DNA of 14,717 nt, taken from an uncultured Desulfobacterales bacterium. Lineage in GTDB: Bacteria; Desulfobacterota; Desulfobacteria; Desulfobacterales; G020354645. The position numbers and the translations under genes were made by a program. The DNA is taken from contig CAMYNZ010000128.1 of NCBI GenBank assembly GCA_947259865.1, positions 1 to 14,717 of the forward strand. The letters are read 5' to 3'. Positions within the stretch are counted from its first letter, which is position 1, and each line of letters starts with the position of its first letter. The notes below the pieces were generated by a model that worked only from the letters and a program-made list of their open reading frames with translations, made no database searches and was not told where the DNA came from. Shown piece by piece: positions 13,974 through 14,717 of the stretch.

Positions 13974-14717
13974 ATGAGAAGGTACGAAACCATCACCATC
14001 GTTGATCCCGATCTGTCCGAGGACGACCGCAAGCCGGTTTTGGACAGAATTACCGACCTGATTTCCCAGCAGGACGGGTTTCTGATTATAATGGACGAAT
14101 GGGGGTCCAAAAAACTTGCCTACGAAATCAAAAAGAAATCTCACGGGTATTATGTTCGGGTCGATTATTGCGGAACCGGGGCGCTGATTGATGAAATTGA
14201 ACGGTTCTTCCGCATCGATGACCGTGTTCTCAAGTACATGACGGTATTGCTGGATGAAGCGGCCGACATCGAAAGCATAAAAATTGAAGTCGCCCAGGCC
14301 GAAAGCGAGGCTAAACAGGCAGCTTTGAGCAGTGCACCAGAACCTGAAGCGACCCCTGAAGAAACTACTGAAGCAGATACCAGGGCCAAAAGCCAGACCC
14401 AACCGGCAACTCCAGGCGAGCCAACCGAATCCGAACCGCGCCCGGAAAAAACCGCTGTAACAGAAGCCGATACTAAAAGCGAGGCCCAACCGGCAGCGCC
14501 AGGCGAGCCAACCGAATCCGAACCGCGCCCGGAAAAAACCGCTAAAGCAAAAGCCGATACTAAAAGCGAGGCCCAACCGGCAGCTTCAGGCGAGCCAACC
14601 GAATCCGAACCGCTCCCCAAAAAAACCGCTAAAGCAAAAGCCGATACTAAAAGCGAGGCCCAACCGGCAGCTTCAGGCGAGCCAACCGAATCCGAACCGC
14701 TCCCCAAAAAAACCGCT
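13974..14717 (+). CDS. rpsF: 30S ribosomal protein bS6 with long repetitive C-terminal extension (3' end beyond window)
   Basis: Structural protein of the small-subunit platform, partner of bS18. Start: ATG 13974 with AAGGAG at 13963-13968. The first ~97 residues are a normal bS6 core: MRRYETITIVDPDLSEDD, the DEWGSKKLAYEIKKKSHGYY segment at about 42-61, then IERFFRIDDRVLKYMTVLLD. The usual protein ends at 95-140 residues, but here the frame stays open for 248 codons to the window edge without a stop. From about residue 100 the chain is Ala/Glu/Pro/Thr/Lys-rich and presumably disordered. From 14373 it is a tandem repeat of about 29 residues (unit starting ADTKSEAQPAA and containing GEPTESEP, then KTAKAK). 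Large antiparallel frames opposite this region are artefacts of the repeat. The S18 gene, normally next, would lie outside the window. Confidence 0.92.
   Translation, partial: MRRYETITIVDPDLSEDDRKPVLDRITDLISQQDGFLIIMDEWGSKKLAYEIKKKSHGYYVRVDYCGTGALIDEIERFFRIDDRVLKYMTVLLDEAADIESIKIEVAQAESEAKQAALSSAPEPEATPEETTEADTRAKSQTQPATPGEPTESEPRPEKTAVTEADTKSEAQPAAPGEPTESEPRPEKTAKAKADTKSEAQPAASGEPTESEPLPKKTAKAKADTKSEAQPAASGEPTESEPLPKKTA
14373..14717. repeat. In-frame tandem repeat in the S6 C-terminal extension (87-bp unit)
   Basis: Units start at 14373 (93 bp, diverged), 14466 (87 bp), 14553 (87 bp) and 14640 (78 bp visible, cut by the window end). The last two are identical over all 78 visible bases, and the second differs from the third by about five bases. 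All lengths are multiples of three, so the reading frame is kept. The pattern of identical distal and diverged proximal units indicates recent expansion toward the 3' side. Confidence 0.95.

Noticed and set aside
13953..14707. Two long minus-strand frames (207 and 180 codons) opposite rpsF
   Set aside because: They are the antisense reading of the S6 core and its repeat; the products are low-complexity Gly/Ser/Phe/Ala strings with no start signal.

Overview
The window looks like chromosomal DNA of an anaerobic Desulfobacterota (sulfate-reducer-type) bacterium. The reasons are a siroheme-decarboxylase gene of the alternative heme pathway, a probable selenoprotein, a B12-domain radical SAM enzyme, moderate GC content and several short intergenic tandem repeats. 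No phage, IS element or CRISPR array was seen. The taxonomic call is inference from gene content.

Layout. 1-4027 (+): two tandem MTA/SAH-deaminase-type amidohydrolases (the first cut by the window edge) and an adenine deaminase, tightly packed with overlapping ends. 4028-4196: spacer with a 9-bp tandem repeat and two hairpins that cannot form together. 4197-5224 (+): methylthioribose-1-phosphate isomerase (mtnA), broken by a deletion/frameshift that removes the conserved RGA loop. 5256-8630 (+): ahbB (siroheme decarboxylase subunit), a B12-binding-domain radical SAM protein, and a leucyl aminopeptidase. 8758-9621 (+): an exported DsbA-like protein read through an in-frame TGA that replaces the first cysteine of the CxxC active site. 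It is best explained as a selenoprotein (UxxC) and has a candidate SECIS hairpin downstream. 9688-12569 (-): mpl (murein peptide ligase) and hemL (glutamate-1-semialdehyde aminotransferase), separated by a 7-bp tandem repeat. 12795-13550 (+): a KptA/Tpt1-family protein that has lost key catalytic residues. 13611-13687 (+): tRNA-Lys(CUU) with a mismatched first acceptor pair, followed by a terminator. 13926-14717 (+): rpsF with a likely S6:S18-binding leader and an unusual, still open, repeat-rich C-terminal extension.

How the genes fit together. The first block handles nucleoside and base by-products of S-adenosylmethionine use: MTA/SAH deamination, adenine deamination and, before its lesion, MTR-1-P isomerisation. 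hemL starts tetrapyrrole synthesis and ahbB acts in the siroheme-to-heme branch. The rest is general housekeeping (peptidoglycan recycling, peptide turnover, ribosome, tRNA). The strongest candidates for something new are the Sec-containing DsbA-like protein with its N-terminal propeller-like domain, the degenerate KptA homologue, and the S6 protein with an expanding C-terminal repeat.
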